62,814 nucleotides of DNA, from positions 1 to 62,814 of the forward strand of contig JAGHVO010000017.1 of the NCBI GenBank assembly GCA_018064245.1. Direction: 5' to 3'. Position 1 is the first letter of the stretch. Each line of letters starts with the position of its first letter. The position numbers and the translations under genes were made by a program. Of the stretch, positions 41,993-51,434 are shown in pieces. This DNA comes from Candidatus Colimorpha pelethequi. GTDB lineage: Bacteria > Bacteroidota > Bacteroidia > Bacteroidales > P3. Under the pieces are notes generated by a model. The model worked only from the letters and a program-made list of their open reading frames with translations, did no database searches and had not been told where the DNA came from.

Positions 41993-43069
41993 ATGTCAAT
42001 ATCAATGAAAAAGATTCTTGTTCTTATTGTTGGAATGATCGTAGTGCAATCTTGTAGTAATGTCAAAACGGGTCCATTCTTCATATCTGGTTCCGTTTTG
42101 GATGAAAATTTTATCGGTAAAACGGTTGTGCTCTCAATTTATGAGAAGGATGGTGCGGTGAGAATGGACAGTACTGTTGTGGACGCAAATAAGACGTTTT
42201 CATTTGGCGGACAAGTGGACGACGTCAGTCTATCTATGCTTACAGTACGCCAAGGCTGTGAAAACGGGCGAGATGCAGAATTTCATTTTTTTATTGAGGG
42301 CGGTGACATTGAAGTCTCTCTTGACCCCGTACTATATTATGAAATGGAAATGTTTGCCCTCAATGTCAGCGGATCCAAATCAGATGAACAATACCGTAAA
42401 GAGACGAAGGGCTGTTATGTGGAACTTTCAAGCGTTTCTAGTTCCGAAGTGGATTTGGCTATATCTTGTCTAAAAAAACACAGTGACGCTTTTTATGCCC
42501 CTTATCTTTATTATTCTACGTTGTATTCAAGTGATGATTATGTTGATTTCATGAAACAGATGAATGCCTTTTCGGGCGATGCTTTGAACAGTTATCACTA
42601 CCATCTGCTATCGCAGATGACGGCGACCAAATGTGCATTTGCAAACGGTTCGATTATTCCAAATTTCACATTGATCGATATTGATGGGAACGAGGTTAAT
42701 ATTATTGATTTTGCAAAAGGCAAAAAGTTGGTGTTGGTTGATTTTTGGGCTTCGTGGTGTGGCCCGTGCAGAAAAGAAATGGAGAATCTGAAACCTATTT
42801 ACGAAAAATACAAGACGGAAGGATTTGATGTTATTGGCGTTTCGATTGACAATGATGAGAATGCTTGGCGGAATGCAGTGGAGAAAGATTCCCTTTCATG
42901 GACGAATGTGTGTGAACGTGTTGTATTTGCAGAGTCGGAAGTGGTAAAGATGTTTGACATTCATGGAGTTCCATTGACAATACTTATAGACGGTGAAGGT
43001 AAAATATTGACTAAAAATTTGTATGGAGAATTATTGCACAAAACCATCGAAAAACAAATGCAACAGTAA
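41993..43069 (+). CDS. TlpA/ResA-like thioredoxin lipoprotein with DUF4369-type N-domain
   Basis: This 358-residue protein starts with a lipoprotein signal (LVLIVGMIVVQSC). The N-terminal region (about 25-130, FFISGSVLDENFIGKTVVLS) resembles DUF4369, a small beta domain common before Bacteroidota thioredoxins. The C-terminal domain (about 215-358) is a TlpA-type thioredoxin with DFWASWCGPCRKEMENL; the active cysteines are Cys256 and Cys259, and the cis-Pro lies in HGVPLTILID. It would reduce periplasmic disulfides, for instance in cytochrome maturation. The gene is more AT-rich than its neighbours. The start may be ATG 41993 or ATG 42005. Confidence 0.9.
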   Translation: MSISMKKILVLIVGMIVVQSCSNVKTGPFFISGSVLDENFIGKTVVLSIYEKDGAVRMDSTVVDANKTFSFGGQVDDVSLSMLTVRQGCENGRDAEFHFFIEGGDIEVSLDPVLYYEMEMFALNVSGSKSDEQYRKETKGCYVELSSVSSSEVDLAISCLKKHSDAFYAPYLYYSTLYSSDDYVDFMKQMNAFSGDALNSYHYHLLSQMTATKCAFANGSIIPNFTLIDIDGNEVNIIDFAKGKKLVLVDFWASWCGPCRKEMENLKPIYEKYKTEGFDVIGVSIDNDENAWRNAVEKDSLSWTNVCERVVFAESEVVKMFDIHGVPLTILIDGEGKILTKNLYGELLHKTIEKQMQQ

Positions 43070-43162
43070 AAGACGCATAGGTATCCATAGAGACTTGTTG
43101 TGGGGTGGATTGGTTTAACGCCATTCGATTTCGGAATAGGAGATTGATGAAGTTATGTGAAT

Positions 43163-43201
43163 GAAAAAAATCAAGGCGCGCCCGACGGGCGCGCCTTGAT
43201 T
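43163..43201 (-). terminator. Strong intrinsic terminator for the coiled-coil lipoprotein gene
   Basis: AATCAAGGCGCGCCC (43169-43183) is perfectly complementary to GGGCGCGCCTTGATT (43187-43201), a 15-bp stem with a 3-nt loop. On the minus strand it is followed by a run of T (opposite 43164-43170), 23 bp after the stop of the minus-strand gene. Confidence 0.88.
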
Positions 43202-43223
43202 CGTTATGTTCTCACAAGACCTC

Positions 43224-44096
43224 TTATTTCGTAGAGATTACAAGGTAGCGGGTCTGCTGCCAGAAACGAGTGGGGTTGAGGATCTTGAGGTAAGTTGTGA
43301 TTTTCTCGTTGTTTTCGTCTGCCACGAGTTCGTAGCTGTCGGCGGGGTGCTTGGAGATGAGCACTGCGTTCTTGAGGTTGACCTCAATGGTGGTGGTGCG
43401 GGTGCGGTCGATTTCGGTGAACTTTTCGGTGGGCATGTTCTCAAGGGTGCCTTGTTTCTTGCCAATGCCGATGAATCCGCCGCTCTTCGACACGATGCCG
43501 GCTTCCTTCAGTGCGTCGTAGTTTCCAACGATGTAGTAGGCACGGTTGGCTTCTGCGATGTGCTGTGCGATGCGGGCGTCCTTCTCCTGGTTGGATTGGG
43601 TGAGGTCGGAAACGTTTTGGTTGAGGTTCTTGATGACAGTCTTGTTGGATTCGATTTCGGCGAGCAGACCGGAAATCTGGTTTTCCTGCTCGGCTACGCG
43701 CTCTTCAAGTTTGGATACGAATTCCTGAAGGCGAGTGTTCTCTTTGCCCAACGTGGCAATCTTGGCGTTGAGTTCGCCGATTTTCTTCTTGTTGGCTTCG
43801 AGCATGCTTTCGATGTTGGAGATTTGGCTGTTGATTTCGCCTTTGACGTTGTAATCCTTCTCAGGATTGTCGCGTTGCAACTCCCTCACGGAGCTGTACT
43901 TGGCGGAAATCATTGCGAGGTTGTCCTCGATTTGGTTGAGCATCTCAAAAAGGGCGTCGATCTCGCCGTCTTTGTTGTTGATGATGTTCTGCAAAGAATC
44001 GTTGCTGCGTTTTGCAGCTTCGATTTCATCATTGTTACATGCGCTAAATGTCAGTGACAGACATGCGATGGCAACAAGGAAAAGTGATTTTTTCAT
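43224..44096 (-). CDS. Coiled-coil lipoprotein of unknown function
   Basis: This 290-residue protein has a lipoprotein signal (LSLTFSACNNDE). A long coiled coil at about 25-185 has heptad runs such as LQNIINNKDGEIDALFEMLN and ARIAQHIAEANRAYYIVGNY at its end. A C-terminal beta domain follows (FTEIDRTRTTTIEVNLKNAV, LVADENNEKITTYLKILNPT). This layout is common in Bacteroidales but I know no function. It resembles a tethered spacer between the outer membrane and another structure. It is divergent from the M3 peptidase gene. Confidence 0.8.
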   Translation of the reverse strand: MKKSLFLVAIACLSLTFSACNNDEIEAAKRSNDSLQNIINNKDGEIDALFEMLNQIEDNLAMISAKYSSVRELQRDNPEKDYNVKGEINSQISNIESMLEANKKKIGELNAKIATLGKENTRLQEFVSKLEERVAEQENQISGLLAEIESNKTVIKNLNQNVSDLTQSNQEKDARIAQHIAEANRAYYIVGNYDALKEAGIVSKSGGFIGIGKKQGTLENMPTEKFTEIDRTRTTTIEVNLKNAVLISKHPADSYELVADENNEKITTYLKILNPTRFWQQTRYLVISTK

Positions 44097-44214
44097 GATG
44101 TTATTATATTAATAATATTGTTTTCTGCGTTAATATAGGAGATGTTTTGGAAATGACAAAACGCTCTTTTTGCTTTAGAATTAATAACGTTGATTTTATC
44201 ATAATATTATTATC

Positions 44215-46467
44215 ATGAAAATAAAATTTTTAAAAATGTTGTTGCTTTCGACCATTATCGCTCCTGTAACCGTATCAGGACAGGAGTCCAATCCGTTGCT
44301 TCGTGATTGGAACACCCCTCATCAGACGCCACCTTTCCAGGAGATAAAAACCAGCGACTATATTCCCGCCTTGCGTACCGCCATCAAGCAGGCGCAACGC
44401 AATATCGACGCCATTGCCAGCCAAAAGGCGGAGCCTACTTTCGAGAACACGATTGTTGCCATGGAACAGGCTTCGGAACTGTTGGAGCGCATCAGCGGCG
44501 TACTTTTCAACCTTAATGAGTGCAACACCGACGCTGAGATGCAGCAGGTTGTGCTTGACATTACGCCCGAACTTACCCGTTTTTCCAATGGGGTTTCGAT
44601 GAACGAAAAACTTTTCGCCCGCGTAAAAGTGTTGTACGATAAACGTAACACTTTGGGATTGAATGTTGAACAGATGACCTTGCTGGAAAACAGCTATAAA
44701 GGCTTTGTGCGCAACGGTGTCAATCTTGACAAGAAAAACAAGAAAATCTTCGCCAAAAACTCCGAAGAGTTGGCTCAGTTGGAACAACAGTTCAACCAGA
44801 ATGTCTTGGCCGACAACAACGAGTATGTGCTGCACATTACCCACGAAGGCAACCTTTGGAAAGCCGAAGGCGGCTCGTGGAGTGGCTCTTCGAAAGTTGA
44901 TATGCTTTCTGGACTGCCGGAGAATGTGGTGGCTGCCGCTCGCGAAGAGGCTCAGCGTCGCAATCTTGAAGGGTGGGTGTTCACTTTGGCTTACCCGTCG
45001 TATGGACCTTTCTTGACTTATGCTGATAATCGCCAGTTGCGTGAGCAGATGTGGAAGGCCTACAACAGTCGTGGCAACCGGGGCAACAAGAACGACAACA
45101 ACGCGCTGATTCGTCGCATCACCGATCTGCGTCATCAGCAGGCCGAGCTTTTGGGCTATAAGACCTACGAAGCGTATGTGCTTAGCGATCGTATGGCGGA
45201 AAGTCCCGAAAATCTCGACAAATTCATGACTTCGTTGATGGATGCCGCCTATCCTGTGGCACGGCAAGACTTGATAGAAGTCTTGAATTACGCTAGCAAT
45301 CCTAGAATGACACCTTCTGACAAGAAAAGTACTGAAATTACGGATTACCCATTCAAAATGGAACGTTGGGATTTTTCCTACTATAGCGAAAAACTCAAAC
45401 AGGAGAAGTATAGTTTTGATGCCGAGCAGCTGCGTCCCTATTTCCAGTTGGAGAAAGTGCGCCAAGGCATCTTCGACCTCTATGGTGTGCTCTATGGTGT
45501 GCATTTTGTTGACAAGACCGGAGAAATTTCTGTCTATCATCCTGATGTGAAAGCCTATGAGGTCTATGATGGTAGTCGCTTTATGGGAGTGCTTTATCTC
45601 GACATGTTCCCGCGCGAAAGCAAGCGTAGTGGTGCATGGATGACCGAGTTTCGTGGACAGAGCAATATCGGTGGCAAACAGATTCGTCCATTGATTCAGG
45701 TGGTATGTAACTTTTCCAAGCCCGTTGGCGACACACCCGCCTTGCTCAGCTTCGACGAGGTGGAGACGTTCATGCACGAGTTCGGCCACGCCATGCACGG
45801 TATGCTCAGCGACGTGACCTATCCTTCTGTGAGTGGCACCAATGTCAAGCGCGACTTTGTGGAATTGCCTTCGCAAGTAATGGAAAATTGGTGCTATGAG
45901 TCAAAGTTCCTTAACACCTTTGCCCGTCACTATCAGACAGGTGACACCATTCCTGGTGAATTTATCCAGAAGATCAAGGCTGCCGAGAACTACCTTGCTG
46001 GCTATCTCTGTGTGCGTCAGTTGAGCTTGGGTTTGGTTGACATTGCCTTCCATTCCATTACCGAACCCATTGAAGGAAAAATCGAAGACTTTGAGCGTAC
46101 CAAGATGGTGGAACTTCTGCCCGCCGTTGAGGGTTGCAACACCAGCACATCTTTTACCCATATCTTCGCCGGAGGTTATGCTTCAGGCTATTATGGATAC
46201 AAATGGGCAGAGGTTTTGGATGCCGATGTCTTCTCGCGTTTCCAGGAAAAAGGCATTTTCGACAAGGCCACTGCTGCGGCGTTCCGCAACGAGGTGCTCT
46301 CCAAAGGCGGCACGCAGCATCCTGCCATCCTTTTCCGTAATTTTATGGGTCGCGATCCCAACAACGAAGCACTGCTAATCCGCTGTGGATTCATCAAAAA
46401 GGTTCGTCCCCTCGAAGAGACCGCTCGTCCCGTGAAACTTCTCGAGAAAAAGAAAATCAACCGCTAA
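44215..46467 (+). CDS. M3 family metallopeptidase (peptidyl-dipeptidase Dcp-like)
   Basis: This 750-residue protein has a signal peptide (LLSTIIAPVTVSG-QE) and the zinc motif FMHEFGHAMHGM (His521, Glu522, His525), with the third ligand in the downstream ENWCYE region. The whole length matches the M3A Dcp subfamily (NPLLRDWNTPHQTPPFQEIK at the start, PLIQVVCNFSKPVGDTPALL before the active site), which removes C-terminal dipeptides. The signal peptide implies a periplasmic enzyme, as usual in Bacteroidota. The C-terminal tail is basic. Confidence 0.94.
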   Translation: MKIKFLKMLLLSTIIAPVTVSGQESNPLLRDWNTPHQTPPFQEIKTSDYIPALRTAIKQAQRNIDAIASQKAEPTFENTIVAMEQASELLERISGVLFNLNECNTDAEMQQVVLDITPELTRFSNGVSMNEKLFARVKVLYDKRNTLGLNVEQMTLLENSYKGFVRNGVNLDKKNKKIFAKNSEELAQLEQQFNQNVLADNNEYVLHITHEGNLWKAEGGSWSGSSKVDMLSGLPENVVAAAREEAQRRNLEGWVFTLAYPSYGPFLTYADNRQLREQMWKAYNSRGNRGNKNDNNALIRRITDLRHQQAELLGYKTYEAYVLSDRMAESPENLDKFMTSLMDAAYPVARQDLIEVLNYASNPRMTPSDKKSTEITDYPFKMERWDFSYYSEKLKQEKYSFDAEQLRPYFQLEKVRQGIFDLYGVLYGVHFVDKTGEISVYHPDVKAYEVYDGSRFMGVLYLDMFPRESKRSGAWMTEFRGQSNIGGKQIRPLIQVVCNFSKPVGDTPALLSFDEVETFMHEFGHAMHGMLSDVTYPSVSGTNVKRDFVELPSQVMENWCYESKFLNTFARHYQTGDTIPGEFIQKIKAAENYLAGYLCVRQLSLGLVDIAFHSITEPIEGKIEDFERTKMVELLPAVEGCNTSTSFTHIFAGGYASGYYGYKWAEVLDADVFSRFQEKGIFDKATAAAFRNEVLSKGGTQHPAILFRNFMGRDPNNEALLIRCGFIKKVRPLEETARPVKLLEKKKINR

Positions 46468-46527
46468 TTGTCAAAACATAGTCGATAATAGTCTATTCTC
46501 CCAATCTTCAAATCTCCAGTCTAAAAA
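46467..46527 (+). repeat. CTTCAAATCTCC-type short repeat tract
   Basis: The gap before the RNase R gene contains AGTCGATAATAGTCTATTCT and CCAATCTTCAAATCTCCAGT, related to the tract at 27.33 kb. Confidence 0.4.
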
Positions 46528-46529
46528 AA

Positions 46530-48830
46530 ATGAACGATTCTTTTGCAAAGCAAATTATCAAAATATTCGCCAACAATCCGTTCGACTCTTTCAACCACAA
46601 GCAAATAGCTTCGCGGGTGGGTGCCCACGACAAGGCTGCACGTCAGCTTGTGCTGACCACCATACAGGAACTTGCCGAGGCCAAAATCTTGGTGGAAGAC
46701 GACAGCAGAAGCAAATATAAGATTAATCCCAAGAACATTAACGACGACCTGCTGCCTGCCAATTATGTGGTGGGAACTATCGACATGAAGCAAGGTGGCA
46801 AGGCGTATGTCATTCCCAAGGATTCTGATAGAGAGGACATCCAGATTGCGCCCAACAACACGCGCCACGCCTTGCATGGTGACACCGTCAAGGTGCTGAT
46901 GTTCCCGCAGCGCAAGATGCACAAGCCCGAAGGGCAGGTTGTGGAAATCCTGCATCGCGCAAAGAGTCGTTTTGTGGGTGTCATCCAGCTTCAGGAACGT
47001 TTTGCTTTCATGGTATCGGACAGCCGCACCATGCAGGTGGACATCTTCATTCCGTTGAACGACCTTGGTGGTGCCGAGGACGGGGAGAAGGTGCTGGTGG
47101 AAATGACCGACTGGCCCGACAGAATGAACAATCCTGTAGGCAAGGTGGTGAAACGTCTGGGCAAGCCCGGCGACAACAATGTGGAGATGCAGTCTATTTT
47201 GGCGGAATACGATTTCCCGTTGGAATTTCCTGTTGAAGCCGAGCGTGAGGCCGCCAAGATTGCCGAACCTAAATCGAAGGATTTCGAGGGCCGTAAGGAT
47301 TTCCGCAAGGTGACGACATTTACCATCGACCCTGCCGACGCCAAAGACTTCGACGATGCCCTTTCGTTCCGTCGTTTGGAGAACGGAAACTACGAGGTGG
47401 GAGTGCATATCGCCGACGTTTCCTACTATGTAAAGCCAGGTACCGCTATCGACCGCGAGGCCTACGACCGTGGCACGAGTGTCTATCTTGTGGATCGTAC
47501 CATTCCCATGCTTCCCGAAAAACTCTGTAATGGCGTTTGTTCGTTGCGCCCCAACGAGGAAAAGCTCTGTTTTAGCGTGGTAATGGAGATGAACGACAAA
47601 GCCGAGGTACTCAGTCAATGGTTTGGCAAGAGTGTCATCAATTCCGACCAACGCTACGCCTACGAAGAGGCTCAGGAGGTCATTGAGTCGGGCAAGACCA
47701 ACGGCGTCTGCGACGAGGCGATTCTTGAACTTCACAAGCTTGCCGCCATTCTTCGTGCCGCGCGCTACAAAGAGGGCGCCATCAATTTTGAGAGTCAGGA
47801 GGTGAAGTTCCAACTTGACGAGAACGCCAAACCTATAGGCGTTTACATCAAGGAACAGAAAGAGGCCAACTGGCTGATAGAAGAGTTCATGCTTTTGGCC
47901 AACCGCAAGGTTGCGGAACATATCGGCAGCCGCAAGTCGGCGAAGACCAACGCTCCGACGCGTACTTTTGTCTATCGTGTGCACGACGAGCCCAATCCCG
48001 AAAAGCTCAACACGTTTGTGGAATTTGTTCAGAAATTAGGTTTCAAGATGCGTGTCGGCTCGCGCAAGGCGCTCGCCGATTCCTACAACAACCTTTTCGC
48101 CCAAATAGAGGGCAGGGGAGAGGAATACATGATTGACAGCATTGCCATTCGTACCATGAGCAAGGCCTACTACAGCACCGAAAACATTGGTCACTACGGC
48201 TTGGCGTTTCCCTATTACACACATTTTACGTCACCCATCCGTCGCTATCCCGACTTGATGGTGCATCGTCTGCTCGAACATTACCTCGCAGGAGGTAACA
48301 GTGCCAGTGCCGAGGAATATGAGGAATATTGCAAGCACTGTTCTGTTATGGAGAAAAAGGCCGCCGACGCCGAGCGCACCAGCGTGAAATACAAGCAGGC
48401 GGAGTTTTTGAGCGACAAGATAGGACAGACCTTTACCGCCCACATCTCTGGTGTAAGCAAGTGGGGTATGTATGCCGAAATAGAAGGCAACAAGTGCGAA
48501 GGCATGATTCCCATCGGGTCGCTGCGTGACGACTACTATATGCTTGACGAGGACAATTATCAAGTCATCGGTCGCCGCTATGGCAAATGCTACAAGCTTG
48601 GCGACTCTGTCCGCATCCAGGTAAAAGGCGTGGATATGATGAAGAAACAGATAGATTTTCTCTTGGTGGAAGACGTTGATATTGACATCGAACATCTTGC
48701 TCGCGAACAAAAACCTACTCGGAAGTCTCGCGCAACCAAGGAATCCAAACCGGCGAAAACTTCCAAGGAATCCAAGTCTTCAAAGTCCAGCAAATCTTCA
48801 AAGAAAAAATCCCTTTCAAAGAAGAAATGA
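46530..48830 (+). CDS. rnr: Ribonuclease R
   Basis: This 766-residue protein has the full RNase R order: an N-terminal winged-helix-like region (FNHKQIASRVGAHDKAARQL), cold-shock domains (VVGTIDMKQGGKAYVIPKDS), the RNB catalytic domain (FTIDPADAKDFDDALSFRRL, with the Asp cluster binding Mg) at about 265-595, and a C-terminal S1 domain (FTAHISGVSKWGMYAEIEGN). The tail after residue 730 is a Ser/Lys-rich low-complexity stretch (KESKSSKSSKSSKKKSLSKK), common in RNase R. It is a 3'-5' exonuclease that degrades structured RNA. Confidence 0.96.
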   Translation: MNDSFAKQIIKIFANNPFDSFNHKQIASRVGAHDKAARQLVLTTIQELAEAKILVEDDSRSKYKINPKNINDDLLPANYVVGTIDMKQGGKAYVIPKDSDREDIQIAPNNTRHALHGDTVKVLMFPQRKMHKPEGQVVEILHRAKSRFVGVIQLQERFAFMVSDSRTMQVDIFIPLNDLGGAEDGEKVLVEMTDWPDRMNNPVGKVVKRLGKPGDNNVEMQSILAEYDFPLEFPVEAEREAAKIAEPKSKDFEGRKDFRKVTTFTIDPADAKDFDDALSFRRLENGNYEVGVHIADVSYYVKPGTAIDREAYDRGTSVYLVDRTIPMLPEKLCNGVCSLRPNEEKLCFSVVMEMNDKAEVLSQWFGKSVINSDQRYAYEEAQEVIESGKTNGVCDEAILELHKLAAILRAARYKEGAINFESQEVKFQLDENAKPIGVYIKEQKEANWLIEEFMLLANRKVAEHIGSRKSAKTNAPTRTFVYRVHDEPNPEKLNTFVEFVQKLGFKMRVGSRKALADSYNNLFAQIEGRGEEYMIDSIAIRTMSKAYYSTENIGHYGLAFPYYTHFTSPIRRYPDLMVHRLLEHYLAGGNSASAEEYEEYCKHCSVMEKKAADAERTSVKYKQAEFLSDKIGQTFTAHISGVSKWGMYAEIEGNKCEGMIPIGSLRDDYYMLDEDNYQVIGRRYGKCYKLGDSVRIQVKGVDMMKKQIDFLLVEDVDIDIEHLAREQKPTRKSRATKESKPAKTSKESKSSKSSKSSKKKSLSKKK

Positions 48831-48849
48831 CGTTTATGAATAGTGAATT

Positions 48850-50139
48850 ATGAAACATCAATTATTCCCTCTTTTTCTCCTTCTTGGACTTTGTGTCTTT
48901 GCGCAGACTCCCAAGGAGGAAATCCAGTCCAACCGACTGCTTTCTGGTAGCAACTACGTGGCTTACATTGCGCCCGAAAAACCTCTTTCGCCGACGCCAC
49001 AAGGCTATGAACCTTTCTATATCAGTCACTACGGCCGACATGGTTCCCGTTGGCTTACAAGCGATTGGCAATATACCGATGTGCTGAAGGTACTCGAAAA
49101 GGCTGACCGCTATAATCAGTTGACTCCCAAAGGAAAGGAATTGCTTTCGCAGTTGCGTGATTTTTATGCCGTCGCCAAGGACCATATCGGCGAACTTACC
49201 ACCGTTGGTGAGCGTCAGCACCACGGCATTGGTCGCCGAATGACGGAGCATTTCCCCGAAGTATTCCGAGGTGAAGCCCATGTTGACGCCCGTTCCAGTG
49301 TTGTTATCCGTTGCATCCTGAGCATGGAGGCGGAAATGGAGGAACTTGCCGCATTTAATGGCAATATCCGTTTTCACAACGATGTGAGTCCCAGTTATCA
49401 GTACTACCTCGATGGCGATGCCTACAAGACCGACGAACAAAAACAACTCTACAAAGAAATGGATCGCGTGAAGGAGCAGTATCAGCAACGATTCATCCAT
49501 CCCGAACGTCTCAATGGAATCCTTTTCAATGATTCTCAATGGGTGAGCCGCAATGTTGATGCTGTGGTATTTATGCAGCGACTTTTTGATATTGCCGCCA
49601 ACATGCAGAGCCACGACGATGGACTCGACCTTTACGCTCTTTTTACCGATGAAGAGTGCTACGACCTCTGGAAGGTGCGCAATATTGGCTACTATGTTCA
49701 GTATGCCAATGCGCCGGCTTCGCGGGGCAAGATGCACTATACGCAAGTCTCTCTCTTGAAGAATATTATCGCTACAGCCGACACATTGTTGGACAAGTCC
49801 GACTTCAACGGCGCCACATTGCGTTTCGGCCACGAGGTTGATATTATGCCTTTGGCTTGTCTGCTGGAATTGGGGAATTGTGACACTGCTGTCGCCGATT
49901 TGGACAACCTTGACCGCTGCTGGGCGAACTTTAGGATTTTCCCAATGGCGAGCAATATCCAATTGGTGTTCTACCGAGCCAAGAAAACCCGAAAAGGCGA
50001 GGCGGCGAAGCCTATCCTCGTAAAGGTGCTCCTTAACGAGAAGGAGATTGCCTTGCCCATATCCACCGACCAATATCCATACTACAATTGGGCGGATCTC
50101 AGAAACTATTACTTGTCAAAGATTGTTGGTGCAGAGTGA
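48850..50139 (+). CDS. Histidine-type acid phosphatase (MINPP/phytase-like, branch 2)
   Basis: This 429-residue protein has a signal peptide (MKHQLFPLFLLLGLCVFA-Q). The catalytic motif is YISHYGRHGSRW, with the nucleophile His64 in RHGxR, and LRFGHEVDIMPLACLLEL supplies the C-terminal HE-type acid residue. This clan includes multiple inositol-polyphosphate phosphatases and phytases, which gut Bacteroidota export to release phosphate. Substrate is inferred from family only. It starts 19 bp after RNase R. A GTGATTGGTGAAGTG tract begins at its stop codon. Confidence 0.9.
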   Translation: MKHQLFPLFLLLGLCVFAQTPKEEIQSNRLLSGSNYVAYIAPEKPLSPTPQGYEPFYISHYGRHGSRWLTSDWQYTDVLKVLEKADRYNQLTPKGKELLSQLRDFYAVAKDHIGELTTVGERQHHGIGRRMTEHFPEVFRGEAHVDARSSVVIRCILSMEAEMEELAAFNGNIRFHNDVSPSYQYYLDGDAYKTDEQKQLYKEMDRVKEQYQQRFIHPERLNGILFNDSQWVSRNVDAVVFMQRLFDIAANMQSHDDGLDLYALFTDEECYDLWKVRNIGYYVQYANAPASRGKMHYTQVSLLKNIIATADTLLDKSDFNGATLRFGHEVDIMPLACLLELGNCDTAVADLDNLDRCWANFRIFPMASNIQLVFYRAKKTRKGEAAKPILVKVLLNEKEIALPISTDQYPYYNWADLRNYYLSKIVGAE

Positions 50140-50192
50140 TTGGTGAAGTGTGCTTTGAATGTAGCATCCAGGTGAGGGTGTTTGCAAAAAAA

Positions 50193-50224
50193 TTTGTGTG
50201 TTTGAAAAAATCTTCGTACTTTTG
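50193..50224 (+). promoter_or_regulatory. tRNA-Gln promoter (TTTG-N20-TACTTTTG)
   Basis: TTTG at 50193-50196 and TACTTTTG at 50217-50224 are 20 bp apart, the same layout as the tRNA-Val promoter at 27.15 kb. Confidence 0.8.
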
Positions 50225-50259
50225 CACCCGTTTTTAGGCAAGAGAAAAGCTTAAAAGAT

Positions 50260-50330
50260 TGTCCAATGGTGTAATGGCAGCACTCCAGATTTTGGTTCTG
50301 TCAGTCTAGGTTCGAATCCTGGTTGGACAA
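50260..50330 (+). tRNA. tRNA-Gln (anticodon TTG)
   Basis: Acceptor TGTCCAA (50260-50266) pairs with TTGGACA (50323-50329). The anticodon loop TTTTGGT gives anticodon TTG (Gln). The T loop TTCGAAT is standard. CCA is not encoded. Confidence 0.95.
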
Positions 50331-50332
50331 CA

Positions 50333-50364
50333 AGAGAACTGAGCAATTGGTTCTCTTTTTTTTT
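50333..50364 (+). terminator. Terminator after tRNA-Gln
   Basis: AGAGAAC (50333-50339) pairs with GTTCTCT (50350-50356), followed by nine T. Confidence 0.85.
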
Positions 50365-50442
50365 GTTCGCAAGAGTCTGAAAGTTCCCCTATCCGATACT
50401 TTTCATACGCATTTTCGTTCCGATTATACCATCTGGAACCAT

Positions 50443-51147
50443 TTATTTTCTCTTGCGTTCATAATACATATTGATTTTTGTAGTGTCGTCGTATATTACA
50501 TTTTGGGGATCTGACAGATACCGAAATCTTGCAAATTCGCTGAAGGAAGTGTCGAGCAGTCGTTGGTAAACAGAATCGCTGTCTCTTATTATTATCAGCC
50601 TGAAAGATTCCAATGCTTTGTCGTAGCGTTTTTTTTCATGTTGCGGAACCCTTGCATATCCAATTGTCACCCTGCATCTACCGCCTTTCTCTTTAGTTAC
50701 CTTCATCCTGTTTTCAGTTATTGTTTTTACACACAGAGAGTCAGGGATCAAGTAGTGGACGTCTTTCCAGCATAACCCACTTGAATCAATATCTTCATAC
50801 GTTATTGCAAACAAAGAATCTCCAGGGGGATTAAACTGATATTCATAGATACCGTATCCAAACCTTTGGTTCCACAAGCTGTCGCTTATCGCCGACCTGA
50901 TACGGGTATAGTTCGGGGTCTTGTCGCTTGGTGCATAATAGAAATAAGAACCGTCCCTGTATTCAAAAGTATTTATCCAGGCACCAACAACCCAATGTGG
51001 CGTATGATGTATCGGAATATCCATTGCAACATAGTAGGGAGTGAAGCAGCTCGTTCTGTCGAACAGAACCCCAATAGTGCGGTTGCTGCTGCAAGAAATT
51101 GCAAGTATCGATAGGCTCAATGCTAATATATAAAATGGTTTCTTCAT
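50443..51147 (-). CDS. Hypothetical lipoprotein
   Basis: This 234-residue protein has a lipoprotein signal (ALSLSILAISCSSN, Cys at 19). The mature part is rich in Tyr, Asp and Arg, with HTPHWVVGAWINTFEYRDGS and FAITYEDIDSSGLCWKDVHY, and a Lys/Arg end. No known domain is recognised. It is divergent from the NRPS-like gene and has its own promoter-like site (51241-51248), so the two may be regulated from a shared 287-bp region. Base composition is somewhat AT-rich like the adjoining cluster. Confidence 0.7.
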   Translation of the reverse strand: MKKPFYILALSLSILAISCSSNRTIGVLFDRTSCFTPYYVAMDIPIHHTPHWVVGAWINTFEYRDGSYFYYAPSDKTPNYTRIRSAISDSLWNQRFGYGIYEYQFNPPGDSLFAITYEDIDSSGLCWKDVHYLIPDSLCVKTITENRMKVTKEKGGRCRVTIGYARVPQHEKKRYDKALESFRLIIIRDSDSVYQRLLDTSFSEFARFRYLSDPQNVIYDDTTKINMYYERKRK

Positions 51148-51240
51148 GATTTTAGGGTGCTAAGATTCCAAACACAAGCGCTCCGCTTCTCCTTTGTCTG
51201 TTGAATTGGTCTTCTCGGGTGAAGGTGTCGTAAGGAAAAG

Positions 51241-51248
51241 CAAATGTA
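51241..51248 (-). promoter_or_regulatory. -7 element TACATTTG (minus) for the lipoprotein gene
   Basis: On the minus strand the site reads TACATTTG, with TTG about 22 bp upstream. Confidence 0.45.
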
Positions 51249-51334
51249 CGAATATTTTTTGAGATATTGCCAAGAGGGTTGTTGGGAAGTCCTAACAGTG
51301 AATAATTTGAATGCTGTCTCTCGAAACTTTTGCT

Positions 51335-51342
51335 TATCTTTG
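51335..51342 (+). promoter_or_regulatory. -7 element TATCTTTG for the NRPS-like gene
   Basis: Exact TAnnTTTG match about 90 bp before the start codon. The rest of the 51148-51434 gap shows no further feature. Confidence 0.55.
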
Positions 51343-51434
51343 CATTTGGCTTTTGTGTATTTGTGATGTGGAATTGCTTGCAATTTCATGTTTATCAAAT
51401 AAAAACTTGACAATGCATTTATCCGAATATCTTA

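Noticed and set aside
44275..45876. 533-codon minus-strand open frame opposite the M3 peptidase
   Set aside because: Shadow of a conserved gene, His/Arg-rich composition with no motif or start context.
46521..47984. 487-codon minus-strand frame opposite RNase R
   Set aside because: Antisense shadow; the + strand frame has all RNase R domains.
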